The notes: generated from the sequence alone by a model not told the origin. Counted from the first letter of the stretch, positions 28,057 to 37,693 are shown. The stretch is DNA of 64,000 bases from a marine gamma proteobacterium HTCC2148 (GCA_000156295.1 DS999229.1:147415-211414); one strand, 5' to 3'. Numbers and translations are program-made.

Positions 28057-28680
28057 ATGGACACTATTGAGGCCCCTTTAGGGCGCCGAGAAAAGCGTAA
28101 ACAAGAGATTCGCCAGCGCATCGAAGACGCAGCCTATCGACTGTTCCAGCAGCAGGGCATCGAGGACACCAGTATCGAGGAAATCTGCGTGGAGGCTGAT
28201 GTTGCCCGGCGCACCTTCTACGGTCATTTCACCAACAAGCACGCGTTGCTTGGGGGACTGGGTATTACCCGCCTGTACAGCCGCTCTGAACCCATGCTGA
28301 GTGAATTAATGGCTAACCACGCGAGCACCCGTGCCCGGCTCCAAGCGATGATTGACTACATCGAATCCAGCTTTGCCGGTATGAACGATATCGATCGGCA
28401 ATTGGTACTGGTTGGCCCCACCGCTTTCGCCGAGGATCAGGAACGACAGCGTGAGATTGGCAACTCGTCTATGGCGAGCTTTACCCAACTGATCAATGCG
28501 GGCATTGAGCTAGGTGATGTAAAGACCGAATTCACACCATTGATGCTCGCCACCACCGTAGTGGGCACCCTGAATATGCTCACCATCAGCTGGTGCCTGG
28601 ACAGCAGCTACCCTGTATTCGCCAAGCTGGAAGAGGCTCGCAAGCTGTTTGATCAACTGATCTGTAAAGACAACCCATAA
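28057..28680 (+). CDS. TetR/AcrR-family transcriptional regulator
   Basis: 207 residues from the chosen ATG. The helix-turn-helix lies at about residues 15-65: IEDAAYRLFQQQGIEDTSIEEIC followed by VARRTFYGHFTNKHALL, the TetR recognition helix. The C-terminal ligand-binding half is not informative about the inducer. Alternative upstream starts at 27994 and 28033 give basic, non-homologous N-termini; no start has a strong ribosome site. It sits between two operons transcribed away from each other, with a palindrome overlapping its own promoter, so it likely represses itself, the amidohydrolase operon and perhaps the racemase-cupin-P450 genes downstream. Confidence 0.87.
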   Translation: MDTIEAPLGRREKRKQEIRQRIEDAAYRLFQQQGIEDTSIEEICVEADVARRTFYGHFTNKHALLGGLGITRLYSRSEPMLSELMANHASTRARLQAMIDYIESSFAGMNDIDRQLVLVGPTAFAEDQERQREIGNSSMASFTQLINAGIELGDVKTEFTPLMLATTVVGTLNMLTISWCLDSSYPVFAKLEEARKLFDQLICKDNP

Positions 28681-28751
28681 GCCCAATCGCGTCATTGTCC
28701 CGGTTCATCATCGGGCGCATGCTGCCCACCTGAAACTCAGAAGGTAAAACC

Positions 28752-29903
28752 ATGGGACCACTCGCTGGTATCACCATAATTGAAATTGCCGGTTTAGGCC
28801 CGGGCCCTTTTGCCGCTATGTCGCTGGCAGATATGGGCGCCAGTGTCATCCGTATCGAGCGCCCGGGCGGCGGCTTGTTTGCAGCACAGCAGGATTCCCG
28901 GCTGGACGTTTTAAACCGCGGCAAGCGCTGCATTGGTGTTGATCTCAAGACGCCTGAGGGGGTTGATACCGTTCTGACATTAATTGACAAGGCAGATGGC
29001 CTGCTCGAGGGCAACCGCCCCGGGGTGATGGAGAGATTGGGACTGGGCTCCGATATCTGTCTACAACGCAATCCAAAATTGGTTTATGGCCGGATGACCG
29101 GCTGGGGCCAGGAAGGCCCACTGGCAAACGAAGTAGGCCACGATCTCAACTACATTGCCCTGACAGGCGCGTTGCATACCATGGGCCGGGCCGGAGAGAA
29201 GCCTGCCATCCCGTTGAACCTGGTTGGTGACTTCGGTGGCGGTGGAATGATGCTTGCCTACGGCATGGTTTGCGCACTGCTGGAATCAAAAACCTCAGGG
29301 GCAGGCCAGGTGGTCGATGCGGCTATGGTCGATGGCGCAGCGACATTGATGGCAAGCTCTTATGCGGCCAATCAAATAGGATTCTGGTCAGACGAAAGAG
29401 GCACTAATGTACTGGACTCCGGCGCGCACTTTTACGAGGTCTACGAAACTGCGGACGGCAAATACGTGACCATTGCATCGGTTGAACCACAGTTTTACGC
29501 TGCGCTGATAGAGGCATTGGGAGAAGATGTCGAGGGCATGGAAAACCAGTGGGATATGGCTAATTGGCCTGCTTTCAAAAACAAGCTTGAGGCAGTGTTC
29601 AAACAACGTACCCGCGAACAATGGGATAGCTTTTTCGACGGGTTGGATATTTGCTACGCGCCGGTGCTGTCTATGGCCGAAGTGCGCCATCATCCTCATC
29701 ACCAGGCCAGGGGTACCTTTGTGGATGATGGCGAAGTGTGGCAACCAGCACCTGCACCGCGATTCAGCCGCACACCCGGAGAAGTGCAGCGGCCGCCCGC
29801 CAAGATCGGCGCACATTCCACTGAAATTCTCACGGAGTTTGGTTTCGGGCAGGACGCAATCGATGCACTGCTCAAGTCCGGCGCCGTAAAACAGGCAAAC
29901 TGA
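28752..29903 (+). CDS. CaiB/BaiF family protein, alpha-methylacyl-CoA racemase-like
   Basis: 383 residues. The GHDLNYIALTGAL segment carries His130-Asp131, and Asp160 is in NLVGDFGGGG. The 30-residue spacing of His130 and Asp160 equals that of the catalytic His/Asp pair of mycobacterial alpha-methylacyl-CoA racemase, which favours a racemase over a CoA transferase. The N-terminal LAGITIIEIAGLGPGPFAAM is also typical. AMACR epimerises 2-methyl-branched acyl-CoAs so that beta-oxidation of isoprenoid or sterol side chains can proceed. Starts 71 bp after tetR and 11 bp before the cupin gene; an AGAAGG ribosome site precedes it. Confidence 0.86.
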   Translation: MGPLAGITIIEIAGLGPGPFAAMSLADMGASVIRIERPGGGLFAAQQDSRLDVLNRGKRCIGVDLKTPEGVDTVLTLIDKADGLLEGNRPGVMERLGLGSDICLQRNPKLVYGRMTGWGQEGPLANEVGHDLNYIALTGALHTMGRAGEKPAIPLNLVGDFGGGGMMLAYGMVCALLESKTSGAGQVVDAAMVDGAATLMASSYAANQIGFWSDERGTNVLDSGAHFYEVYETADGKYVTIASVEPQFYAALIEALGEDVEGMENQWDMANWPAFKNKLEAVFKQRTREQWDSFFDGLDICYAPVLSMAEVRHHPHHQARGTFVDDGEVWQPAPAPRFSRTPGEVQRPPAKIGAHSTEILTEFGFGQDAIDALLKSGAVKQAN

Positions 29904-29914
29904 GGAAATATTTC

Positions 29915-30361
29915 ATGACTCACCCAGAAGCAATCCACTTTGGTGAAAACGATCTTCCATTCATCGATATAGGCGACGGCAGCCAGTTAAAAGTGCTGCA
30001 GCTAAAACGCGGTGAAGGCCTTTGGATTATCGAAAACATCTTCCAGGCAGGCTACGAAGTCGACAAACACAAACACACGGGCCCCGTATGGGGCTATACC
30101 AGCGCCGGCGCCTGGAAATACAAAGAGTATGACTACGTCAATCGCGCCGGCTCCTTTCTTTACGAACCTGCCGGATCTGTCCACACCTTACAGTGCGTTG
30201 AAAACAACACGCGGGTGTGGTTCCAGATGTATGGCAGTAACATTAATCTCGATGCCGACGACAACATCACCTCAATTGTAGACGGTCAATTAACCCTCGA
30301 TTTTTACCTGGCCATGTGTGAAGAGCAAGGCCTGCCCCGACCCAATGTGCTGGTGGAGTAA
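29915..30361 (+). CDS. Cupin-type dioxygenase, 2,4'-dihydroxyacetophenone dioxygenase-like
   Basis: 148 residues, one cupin domain. Metal ligands are likely His52 and His54 (DKHKHTG) and His90 (PAGSVHTL), 36 residues further on. The YTSAGAWKYKEYDY and SFLYEPAGSVHTL blocks are typical of proteins annotated as 2,4'-dihydroxyacetophenone dioxygenase family, which cleave a C-C bond next to a ketone using Fe(II) and O2. Most family members have not been tested, so the substrate is open. Second gene of racemase-cupin-P450; its stop is 2 bp from the GTG start of the P450. Confidence 0.78.
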   Translation: MTHPEAIHFGENDLPFIDIGDGSQLKVLQLKRGEGLWIIENIFQAGYEVDKHKHTGPVWGYTSAGAWKYKEYDYVNRAGSFLYEPAGSVHTLQCVENNTRVWFQMYGSNINLDADDNITSIVDGQLTLDFYLAMCEEQGLPRPNVLVE

Positions 30362-30363
30362 AC

Positions 30364-31563
30364 GTGAAAATCGATATTTATAGCCCGGAGAGTTACACCT
30401 CGGGAATTCCTCATGAAGAATTTGCCTGGCTGCGGGCAAACGCGCCGGTCTACTGGCACCAGCATCCCCAGGGCGGAGGCTATTGGGTTGTAAGCCGGCA
30501 TGCCGACGTTGTCACCGTGTCTCGTGATTTCAAAACCTATTCTGCCGAGCAAGGTTTTGTCATGGTCGACGACATGGACGATGACATCCTTCAGATGGTG
30601 CGCAACCAGCTTCTGGGTATGGACCCGCCTCGCCATGCGCCACTGCGTCGTGCGGTCATCACCCGCTTCACCTCAAAACGGCTGGCGGCACTGGAGCCAC
30701 AGGTAAGGGAGATTGCGCGCGACATTATGGAGCGTGCCGGCGCAATGGATGAGCTCAATTTTGTCGAAGACCTGGCGGGTGATTTACCCACCGCCGTTAT
30801 CTGCTCACTTCTGGATATTCCAGAGGACATGTGGCCGCAAATTCGGCGCTGGTCAGACCTCTGCACTTCTGCTTCTGATCCCGACTTAGGCGGAACGCCA
30901 GAGGAGGTTAACCAGGCCAGCATTGAAATGGGCACCTACGGCTTTCAACTTGCATGCGAGCGCAAAGACAAGGGCGGCGACGACCTTATCTCCCTGTTAA
31001 TTAATCAGGAAGTGGATGGGGAAAAAGTCACTGAGGCGGAGTTTGCCTCCCTGTTTGTGCAGATAGCAGTCGCCGGCAATGAAACAACTCGCGGTCTTAT
31101 AAGCAGCGGACTTTACCTGTTAGCCAAGCACCCCGAGGCATACCGGGAACTGGAGGCCAATCCAGACCTGCTACCATCAGCGGTTGAAGAAATGCTGCGC
31201 TGGACCTGCCCTCTTCACTACTTCCGTCGCACTGCCACCTGCGAAACAGAACTTGCAGGCCAGGTCATTGCAGCAGGTGACAGAGTCGTAATGCTCTATA
31301 GCTCTGCCAACTTTGACGAGAACGTTTTTATTAAGCCGATGGATTTTGACATCCACCGGAATCCGAACCCGCACCTGGCCTTTGGTTATGGCATCCATCT
31401 TTGCCTCGGCGCCAACCTCGCCCGAATGGAGGCACGCCTGTTCCTGGAAGAGTTTTTCCGCAAGTTTAGAGGACTGGAACTTACCGGGGAGCCAACGTAT
31501 ATCTGCTCAAACCTTGTGCACGGCTATAAGGAGATGCCAGCGAGACTGCTAGCGCGGGACTAG
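30364..31563 (+). CDS. Cytochrome P450
   Basis: 399 residues, soluble bacterial class I type. I-helix AGNETT (residues 237-242), K-helix ExxR at Glu276-Arg279, and haem loop FGYGIHLCLG with the ligand Cys347: all key residues intact. Requires a ferredoxin and reductase not found nearby. The sequence around NETTRGLIS resembles CYP125/CYP142-type sterol or branched-chain hydroxylases, but family assignment needs a search. GTG start two bases after the cupin stop, so almost certainly co-transcribed with the racemase-like gene; together these suggest oxidation of a branched or cyclic hydrocarbon. Confidence 0.92.
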   Translation: MKIDIYSPESYTSGIPHEEFAWLRANAPVYWHQHPQGGGYWVVSRHADVVTVSRDFKTYSAEQGFVMVDDMDDDILQMVRNQLLGMDPPRHAPLRRAVITRFTSKRLAALEPQVREIARDIMERAGAMDELNFVEDLAGDLPTAVICSLLDIPEDMWPQIRRWSDLCTSASDPDLGGTPEEVNQASIEMGTYGFQLACERKDKGGDDLISLLINQEVDGEKVTEAEFASLFVQIAVAGNETTRGLISSGLYLLAKHPEAYRELEANPDLLPSAVEEMLRWTCPLHYFRRTATCETELAGQVIAAGDRVVMLYSSANFDENVFIKPMDFDIHRNPNPHLAFGYGIHLCLGANLARMEARLFLEEFFRKFRGLELTGEPTYICSNLVHGYKEMPARLLARD

Positions 31564-31708
31564 CACACTCATAATTGGCTACCGGCGAATGACGTCGCCG
31601 TGATAAAGACCGTAATAAATTTTCTGATTTTGTCGTTGGTAAACGCAGCGTTCAAAGTCATCTCAGGGTATTATCGTTCGTTTACGCAACACATTTAGAG
31701 ATTTGGCA

Positions 31709-32704
31709 ATGGCAGCGTTTGGTACAGAATTCACGCAGGAAATGGTTATCAGCCAATACGAGGACGGACAATGGTCTGATCTGGCGCTGGTGCCTGTGGA
31801 ACCCTTCTCACTGCATCCCGCTACCCATGTGCTGCACTATGCCAGCGAATGTTTTGAAGGGCTTAAAGCGTATCGCGCGGACAGCGGCGACATACACCTG
31901 TTTCGCCCTGATCGCCACGTCAACCGCATGCTGAACAGCGCCGAACAATTGCTACTGCCCATTCCCGACGAAACGAGCCTGGACCGTGCCCTGCACATGG
32001 CAGTAGCAGCAGTAACCGATGAAATCCCCGCCAACCCGGGGGCCTTGTACCTGCGCCCTACCCTGTTTGGCACCGAAGAAGACATTGGCGCAGCGGCGCG
32101 GCCCAGCCAGAAAGCCACGTTCTATGTACTCACCTCGCCGGTGGGCGACTATTTCGCCGGCGGACTAAAGCCTTTAAGGGTCAAGGTTGATGACAAGGCG
32201 CAGCGTTCAACTCCCGACTTCGGCGAGGTTAAAACGGGCGGCAACTACGCAGCGGCCATGCGCCAGATAGTGCGCGCCCGAGAAGAGCTGGGTGCCGACC
32301 AGGTGTTGTTTTCTCCCGGTGGTATCGTGCAGGAGACCGGGGCGGCGAACTTCATTCTCATTGAAGGCGGAGAATTGATCACTAAACCGCTGGATGGATC
32401 AATCCTTCCCGGCGTAACCCGGGATTGTATCCTTGCTCTGGCAGCCGATGCGGGACTCAAGGTCTCGGAAAGAGACTTCACCGTCGCTGAACTGCTGGAG
32501 CGTGCCCCTCATGGCGAAGCGGCGCTGACCGGCACCGCGGCTGTGCTGACCCCGGTAGGAGAACTGCTCCACGACGGCAACTGTGTAAAGGTCGGCGATG
32601 GAGCAATGGGCCCATGGTCGACACGCCTGCGAGAACAACTTTGTGCTATCCAGACCGGCGCAGCCGAGGATAAGTATGGTTGGCGAGTACCACTGAACAC
32701 CTGA
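31709..32704 (+). CDS. ilvE: Branched-chain-amino-acid aminotransferase (PLP fold type IV)
   Basis: 331 residues. Transfers the amino group between Leu/Ile/Val and 2-oxoglutarate. The PLP lysine is probably Lys175 in GEVKTGGNYAAAM, the eukaryote/actinobacterial-type BCAT pattern rather than the shorter E. coli IlvE. HYASECFEGLKAYR and YLRPTLFGTEE are further family blocks. ATG at 31709 preferred to TTG two codons upstream. First of three genes with gaps of 12 and 9 bp (aminotransferase, quinone reductase, SDR). It may serve amino-acid synthesis or degradation. Confidence 0.88.
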   Translation: MAAFGTEFTQEMVISQYEDGQWSDLALVPVEPFSLHPATHVLHYASECFEGLKAYRADSGDIHLFRPDRHVNRMLNSAEQLLLPIPDETSLDRALHMAVAAVTDEIPANPGALYLRPTLFGTEEDIGAAARPSQKATFYVLTSPVGDYFAGGLKPLRVKVDDKAQRSTPDFGEVKTGGNYAAAMRQIVRAREELGADQVLFSPGGIVQETGAANFILIEGGELITKPLDGSILPGVTRDCILALAADAGLKVSERDFTVAELLERAPHGEAALTGTAAVLTPVGELLHDGNCVKVGDGAMGPWSTRLREQLCAIQTGAAEDKYGWRVPLNT

Positions 32705-32716
32705 AGGAGTAGGATT

Positions 32717-33700
32717 TTGCCCCATACCCGACGCTATATCGCGGTTGACCCTGACGATCAAAGTCTCTGCATAGAAACAGATATCGCACCCACTCCTGCA
32801 CCCGGAGAAATCCTGATCAAGGTGGCTGCGGCGGGCTTGAACAGAGCCGACCTGCTGCAGCGTGCGGGACTGTATCCGCCTCCTGAGGATGCGTCACCCA
32901 TTATGGGCCTGGAAGTTGCTGGTACCGTGCTCGCACTTGGCCACGAGGTTACTGGCTGGCAGGTCGGCGATTCGGTTTGCGCCCTGACACACGGTGGCGG
33001 CTATGCCGACCACGCACTCGCTCCGCAAGGTCAGTGCCTGCCCATACCTGCAGGAATGAATATGGAGGAAGCGGCCGCTCTACCCGAAGCCCTGCTTACT
33101 GTTTGGCACAATGTATTCCAACGTGCAGCCATGCAAGCCGGCGACAATGTACTCATCCACGGCGGCGCCAGCGGCATCGGCACCCTGGGCATTCAAATGG
33201 TCAACGCCCTGGGCGGCAAGGTATACACCACTGCGGGCAATGAGCAAAAGTGCACTGCTCTGGAAACCCTTGGGGCAGTCAAAGCCTTCAACTACCAGAC
33301 CCAGGACTTTGAAGTTGCTTTGACCGAGGCGGGACTCAAAGATCGCATTAACGTCATTCTCGACCTGGCTGGCGGTGATTTCATCCAGAAGAATATCAAT
33401 GTGGCTGCCCCAGAAGGCCGTATCGTCAACATCGCTTTCATTCGCGGTTTTCAAGCCGAGGTCAACTTTGCGCCTTTACTGATAAAGCGCATCACCTTTA
33501 CTGGATCGACTCTTCGCAGCCAAAGCTTTGAGCAAAAGACCATCATGTGCCGAGAAATTATCGAACATATTTATCCTCACCTGCAGAACGGCAGCATCAA
33601 ACCCATTATCGACCGGGTATTTGAACTGGATGAGGTAGCCAGTGCTCACGATCACATGCAAAGTGGCGCTCACATGGGCAAAATTATTCTCCGCACCTAG
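32717..33700 (+). CDS. NAD(P)H-quinone oxidoreductase, PIG3-type zinc-free MDR protein
   Basis: 327 residues of the medium-chain reductase family. The N-terminal GroES-like part has AGLNRADLLQRAGLYPPPEDA, characteristic of the PIG3 (TP53I3) group, and the Rossmann motif is GGASGIGTLGIQ. Zinc ligands of alcohol dehydrogenases are absent. Reduces quinones or enoyl/carbonyl compounds with NADPH. The start is TTG at 32717, preceded at eight bases by a strong AAGGAG; no ATG occurs until residue 115. Second of three co-oriented genes. Confidence 0.9.
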   Translation: MPHTRRYIAVDPDDQSLCIETDIAPTPAPGEILIKVAAAGLNRADLLQRAGLYPPPEDASPIMGLEVAGTVLALGHEVTGWQVGDSVCALTHGGGYADHALAPQGQCLPIPAGMNMEEAAALPEALLTVWHNVFQRAAMQAGDNVLIHGGASGIGTLGIQMVNALGGKVYTTAGNEQKCTALETLGAVKAFNYQTQDFEVALTEAGLKDRINVILDLAGGDFIQKNINVAAPEGRIVNIAFIRGFQAEVNFAPLLIKRITFTGSTLRSQSFEQKTIMCREIIEHIYPHLQNGSIKPIIDRVFELDEVASAHDHMQSGAHMGKIILRT

Positions 33701-33709
33701 GAAACCACA

Positions 33710-34459
33710 ATGCAAAGATTTGAAAATAAGGTCGCCCTGGTCACTGGCGCGGCCTCAGGCATCGGTCGCGCGAGCGCCATTCGCCTGGCCAGCGAAGGCG
33801 CAGCCGTCTTTCTCTGCGACATCAACACCGATGGCCTGGCCGAAACCGTTGCAGCCTTGCCACAAGGCAGTCAGAGCGACATGTTTGAACTCAATGTCAC
33901 AGACTCAACCGCCTGCAATGCAGCCGTAGAAGCCTGCGTCAGCACATTCGGGCAGTTGGATATCCTCTGCAACATCGCCGGCATCGCCATCTGTGAGAAC
34001 CTCACCGATATCACCGACGAGCAATGGCACAGAGCAGTAGCGATCAATCTGGACGGTGTGTTTTTTATGTGTCGCGCCGCCATGCCCCACCTTGTTGCCA
34101 GCACAGGCAACATCATCAATATGTCCTCTAGTGCCGGCCTGGTGGGCCAGGCCTACAACTCTGCCTACTGTGCTACCAAGGCGGGTGTACTAATGTTCAG
34201 TAAATCCCTGGCCATCGAATACGGCAAGCTAGGCGTAAGAGTCAATGCCGTGTGCCCCGGTTTCGTTAAAACCCCTTTATCTGCCAATTTCAGCATGCCA
34301 GAAGACGTCGATATGGACTTGATGGCAAAGCTGATGCCGCTGACCGAGGGAGCAGAACCAGAAGAAGTGGCTGCCAGTGTGGCTTACCTTGCGTCCGATG
34401 AGGCCCGCTTTATCAATGGTATCGGATTACCCATTGATGGCGCCCAAACGGCAGGCTAG
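33710..34459 (+). CDS. Short-chain dehydrogenase/reductase
   Basis: 249 residues, classical SDR. TGAASGIG at residues 12-19, the NIAGIA variant of the NAG motif, NMSSSAGLVG with the catalytic serine, and YCATKAG with Tyr and Lys. GINGIGLPIDGA at the C-terminus is the usual SDR end. Starts nine bases after the quinone reductase, with AGGAAA as ribosome site. Several such enzymes act on 3-hydroxyacyl-CoA or hydroxysteroids; no specific substrate is evident. Followed by 189 bp with no clear terminator. Confidence 0.9.
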   Translation: MQRFENKVALVTGAASGIGRASAIRLASEGAAVFLCDINTDGLAETVAALPQGSQSDMFELNVTDSTACNAAVEACVSTFGQLDILCNIAGIAICENLTDITDEQWHRAVAINLDGVFFMCRAAMPHLVASTGNIINMSSSAGLVGQAYNSAYCATKAGVLMFSKSLAIEYGKLGVRVNAVCPGFVKTPLSANFSMPEDVDMDLMAKLMPLTEGAEPEEVAASVAYLASDEARFINGIGLPIDGAQTAG

Positions 34460-34648
34460 GGGCAACCAAGAAATCAGCGCTGGCCGAGGCTCAGTATAGT
34501 CAATGCTGATAGTACGCCCGCAGCGCGCCTTAAAAGCCGGCAAATACAGCCAATTGTTCCCTATTGCCAATACCCACGGCTGCGAGGATGATGGCACTGG
34601 TCACAATCGCGATCGCCAAACAATCAACAGAGACCACACCAACTAGCC

Positions 34649-36229
34649 ATGACGCACCTGACCCGACTGCTCTACCTAATATGTATTCTCGGCGTTTCCG
34701 CTTGCGGCGATTCCACCCCAATCGGGGCACAAGAAATTGGCCCCGAGCCGACAATTGATCTCCAGCAGAACGTGTCCGGGGTAGCCACCCCTGCGGCAGA
34801 GACCTTGCCTTTCGCTCCTACCAGACAGGAGCAGGAATTAGAACCGGTTAAGGCCTTCCGCAGTGCCTGGACCGGAGATCTGGACACCATGGAAGGTAAC
34901 CGGGTAATCCGCATACTCACGGTTTACAGCCCTGGGCGCTACTACCTGGAAGAAAACGGAGAAGAGAAAGGCCTGGTGAAGGAAATGGCACGACGCTTTG
35001 AGGACTTCATTAACCAGCGCCTTAAGCGTAAGACCGTGCGGGTTATTGTTGCCATCATTCCCATGGCAAGAAGTCAGTTAATCCCCTCTCTACTCCAGGG
35101 CCATGGCGACATTATCAACGCCAGCCTTTCAATTACTCCAGAGCGAGCTGAGATCATGGATTTCAGTATTCCAGCGACCAAGCCAATTTCGGAGATTTTG
35201 ATTACCGGCCCCAAGGCGGCCGAGCTCAGCTCTATCGATGACCTGGCCGGCAAGACCATTTATGTGCGTCAGTCCAGTAGCTATAGAGAAAGCGTGGAGA
35301 ACCTGAACTCAAGACTGGAGAGCGAGGGTAAGAAACCGGTCAAGATTGAACTGGTGTCGGAATTTTTAGAAGATGATGACCTGATTGAAATGGTCGATAA
35401 AGGCTTGCTCCCCTGGGCTATCGTAGACGATTACAAACTCGCCCTGTGGAAGGATGTATTTACCCATACAGTAGCACGTCAGGATATTGTCTTTCGCCAA
35501 GGCGGCCGTATTGGTTGGGTATTTCGGGAAGACAGCCCTCTGCTGGAATCTGCGGTTAATGACTTCATGAAGGAAAATCGTGAAGGTACGCTGATAGGCA
35601 ATGTGCTGAAAAATCGTTATATCCGGGACTTTGACTGGGCGGCTAATGCGCTGGACGATTCAGACTATGAGCGCTTCCTTGATTTACAGCACATATTCCA
35701 AAAATACGGCGAGCAATACAGGGTTGATTACCTGGTGGCCGCAGCTCAGGGCTATCAAGAATCACGCCTCAATCAGGAAGCTCGCAGTGGCGCAGGTGCT
35801 GTTGGTGTGATGCAACTATTGCCCAGCACGGCGAAGGATAAGAACGTAGCGATTCATGACATCGACAACGTGGACTCCAACATCCACGCGGGTATTAAAT
35901 ACCTGGATTTCCTGCGCAATCGCTACTTCGACGACCCCGCCATTGATGCTCGCAACAAAACGCTATTGGCGCTCGCTGCCTATAACGCTGGTCCAACCCG
36001 TATGATTAATATGCGCAATAAAGCCAAGAAACTGGGCTATGATCCCAACCAGTGGTTTGACAATGTGGAGCTGGTGGCGGCAAAGGAAATTGGCAGGGAG
36101 ACAGTGCAGTATGTCTCTAACATTTATAAGTACTATATTGCGTACCGTTACACGCTGGAGCAGCAGGCAGGCCATGCCGAAGCCCGTCAACGCGCCGGCA
36201 TGACACCCTACCCTTCCTCGAGCAATTGA
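34649..36229 (+). CDS. MltF-like membrane-bound lytic murein transglycosylase with substrate-binding domain
   Basis: 526 residues. Lipoprotein signal with lipobox GVSAC (Cys19). Residues about 85-320 form a SBP_bac_3 domain (LTVYSPGRYYLEENGEEKGLVKEMARRFE at its start); residues about 350-490 form an SLT catalytic domain with the likely catalytic Glu near 371 in GYQESRLNQEA, followed by GAVGVMQLLPSTA and ALAAYNAGP. Cleaves peptidoglycan glycan strands non-hydrolytically; in MltF the first domain binds muropeptides and controls activity. Longer than E. coli MltF by a linker after the signal peptide. Abuts the convergent metallo-hydrolase at TGATCA, where both stops meet. Confidence 0.9.
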   Translation: MTHLTRLLYLICILGVSACGDSTPIGAQEIGPEPTIDLQQNVSGVATPAAETLPFAPTRQEQELEPVKAFRSAWTGDLDTMEGNRVIRILTVYSPGRYYLEENGEEKGLVKEMARRFEDFINQRLKRKTVRVIVAIIPMARSQLIPSLLQGHGDIINASLSITPERAEIMDFSIPATKPISEILITGPKAAELSSIDDLAGKTIYVRQSSSYRESVENLNSRLESEGKKPVKIELVSEFLEDDDLIEMVDKGLLPWAIVDDYKLALWKDVFTHTVARQDIVFRQGGRIGWVFREDSPLLESAVNDFMKENREGTLIGNVLKNRYIRDFDWAANALDDSDYERFLDLQHIFQKYGEQYRVDYLVAAAQGYQESRLNQEARSGAGAVGVMQLLPSTAKDKNVAIHDIDNVDSNIHAGIKYLDFLRNRYFDDPAIDARNKTLLALAAYNAGPTRMINMRNKAKKLGYDPNQWFDNVELVAAKEIGRETVQYVSNIYKYYIAYRYTLEQQAGHAEARQRAGMTPYPSSSN

Positions 36230-37693
36230 TCAGGGCTGGACCGCCGGGCTTTCCAATCGTGCTGCGGTATCAGCCATGCGAAATTGCAACCAGTAAATTT
36301 CATAATCGTTCCTGAATCCTTCCTGTGCGGCCTCCATTAGCGCCGCCAAACCCTGCTGTCTTAACTCAAGCGCATCCCGATTGGTGGGCTCCCCTGCCAG
36401 CAACACTTCAACGATATGCAAGGCCTTAACCGGCTCATTTTTCAACAGATAGTTCTTTGCCATAGTCTGTAAAACCTCATTGCCCGTTGCAGCCGCCAGG
36501 TCGGCGTATACGTCGCTTGCGGGCACCGGATACAACTCGGTTGTGCTATCAAAGTGGAACCAGCTCATGTAGTAGTCCCAAATGCTGCGCACCGCCCAAT
36601 CCACCTTGCCGTGGTTTTGCACCAGAGCGAGATTAGCGGGCAACTGGATTTCTTTCATCAGCTGATAAACCGTCTTGCCTGCATTCATCCCAGCAACAGT
36701 TTCATCGTGCACAAATTGCACAGCATCGCGAATACGCGTCATATCAGCATTGATCTGTTCAGCGCCATAGCTGGGATCGAGATGACTGGGTACAACGATC
36801 TCCGCGCCAAGGGGAAGAAGAAAGTCGAGTGACTTCACGTACTCCATTGGCTTGCGCACCTTCTCTCCGCGCATAGTGAATACGTTGGGAAACTGTGGAA
36901 ATTGGGGACCAAAAAAATCGCCACTGAACAGGATTTTTTGCTGCGGTAACCACAGCACCACATTATCGGCGCCTTCCGCACCGGGCGTACCAAATACTTC
37001 GAACTCAACGCCGCCCAGGGCGAAGCTGTAGGACTCCCAGTCGCCCAAGGTTATGTCAGGCACGATGCCACCGTAGCGCATCATGGCGATATCGGGACGA
37101 TCCTCCCAGGCGGGCATCCAGGGAAACAATGTACGGTTCCGGTTGTACTGGTAGGGCTCGAGTTCCATCAGGTAGCGCTGCTCTTCCTCAAACTGCTGGT
37201 GCGCGATCACCCGGGTATCGTCATCAGCAAAGAAGCGAGTACCTCCTATGTGATCCGCATGGGAGTGGCTCAAAATAATAGTATGAATTGGCGCATCGGA
37301 AACCGCCTGTAAAGCCTTGAGCTGTTTTGGTGTTTGCAATATTAGGCCGGTGTCAAAGAGCACATTGCCCTCATCGGTGGTAATCATCATCACATTGCCG
37401 ACACCCGTGGCCATGTAAACATTATCCGCAACTTTTTGAATTTTAATAGGACGCTTGATTAGTTCTACTGCACTACCGTGTGTTGCCTCTCCCTGATCGA
37501 CACCCAGACGTCTGGTTGCAGCTTCACCAATTGCACCGAGGGCAACCAGCTCTGCGTCTTTTTTTAGACCTTTACCTGCGTCCTCGTCCAAAAATAACCA
37601 GAGCACAGACACTGCGGAAACCGCGATAATTATCAACAACAGCTGCTTTACCACGCCGCGCTGTAAATGGAATTTGCCATGCTGAAACTTCAT
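36230..37693 (-). CDS. Membrane-anchored MBL-fold hydrolase, alkyl-sulfatase-like
   Basis: 487 residues from the ATG at 37693 (AAAGGG upstream). An alternative ATG at 37723 forms an ATGA overlap with the DUF3604 gene and would add ten residues. A single hydrophobic segment near residues 14-33 (LLLIIIAVSAVSVLWLF) predicts an N-terminal membrane anchor with the enzyme outside. The zinc motif is SHSHADH, followed by IGGTRFF. GTPGAEGADNVVLWLPQQKILFSGD and VVPSHLDPS resemble the BDS1 alkyl-sulfatase group. The C-terminal 150 residues (NEVLQTMAKNYLL onward) look like the sulfatase dimerisation region. Partner gene is the DUF3604 lipoprotein upstream. Confidence 0.82.
   Translation of the reverse strand: MKFQHGKFHLQRGVVKQLLLIIIAVSAVSVLWLFLDEDAGKGLKKDAELVALGAIGEAATRRLGVDQGEATHGSAVELIKRPIKIQKVADNVYMATGVGNVMMITTDEGNVLFDTGLILQTPKQLKALQAVSDAPIHTIILSHSHADHIGGTRFFADDDTRVIAHQQFEEEQRYLMELEPYQYNRNRTLFPWMPAWEDRPDIAMMRYGGIVPDITLGDWESYSFALGGVEFEVFGTPGAEGADNVVLWLPQQKILFSGDFFGPQFPQFPNVFTMRGEKVRKPMEYVKSLDFLLPLGAEIVVPSHLDPSYGAEQINADMTRIRDAVQFVHDETVAGMNAGKTVYQLMKEIQLPANLALVQNHGKVDWAVRSIWDYYMSWFHFDSTTELYPVPASDVYADLAAATGNEVLQTMAKNYLLKNEPVKALHIVEVLLAGEPTNRDALELRQQGLAALMEAAQEGFRNDYEIYWLQFRMADTAARLESPAVQP

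Noticed and set aside
31583..31600. CGGCGA/TCGCCG hairpin after the P450 gene as a terminator
   Set aside because: The stem is only 6 bp and no T-run follows on either strand, so termination is not supported.
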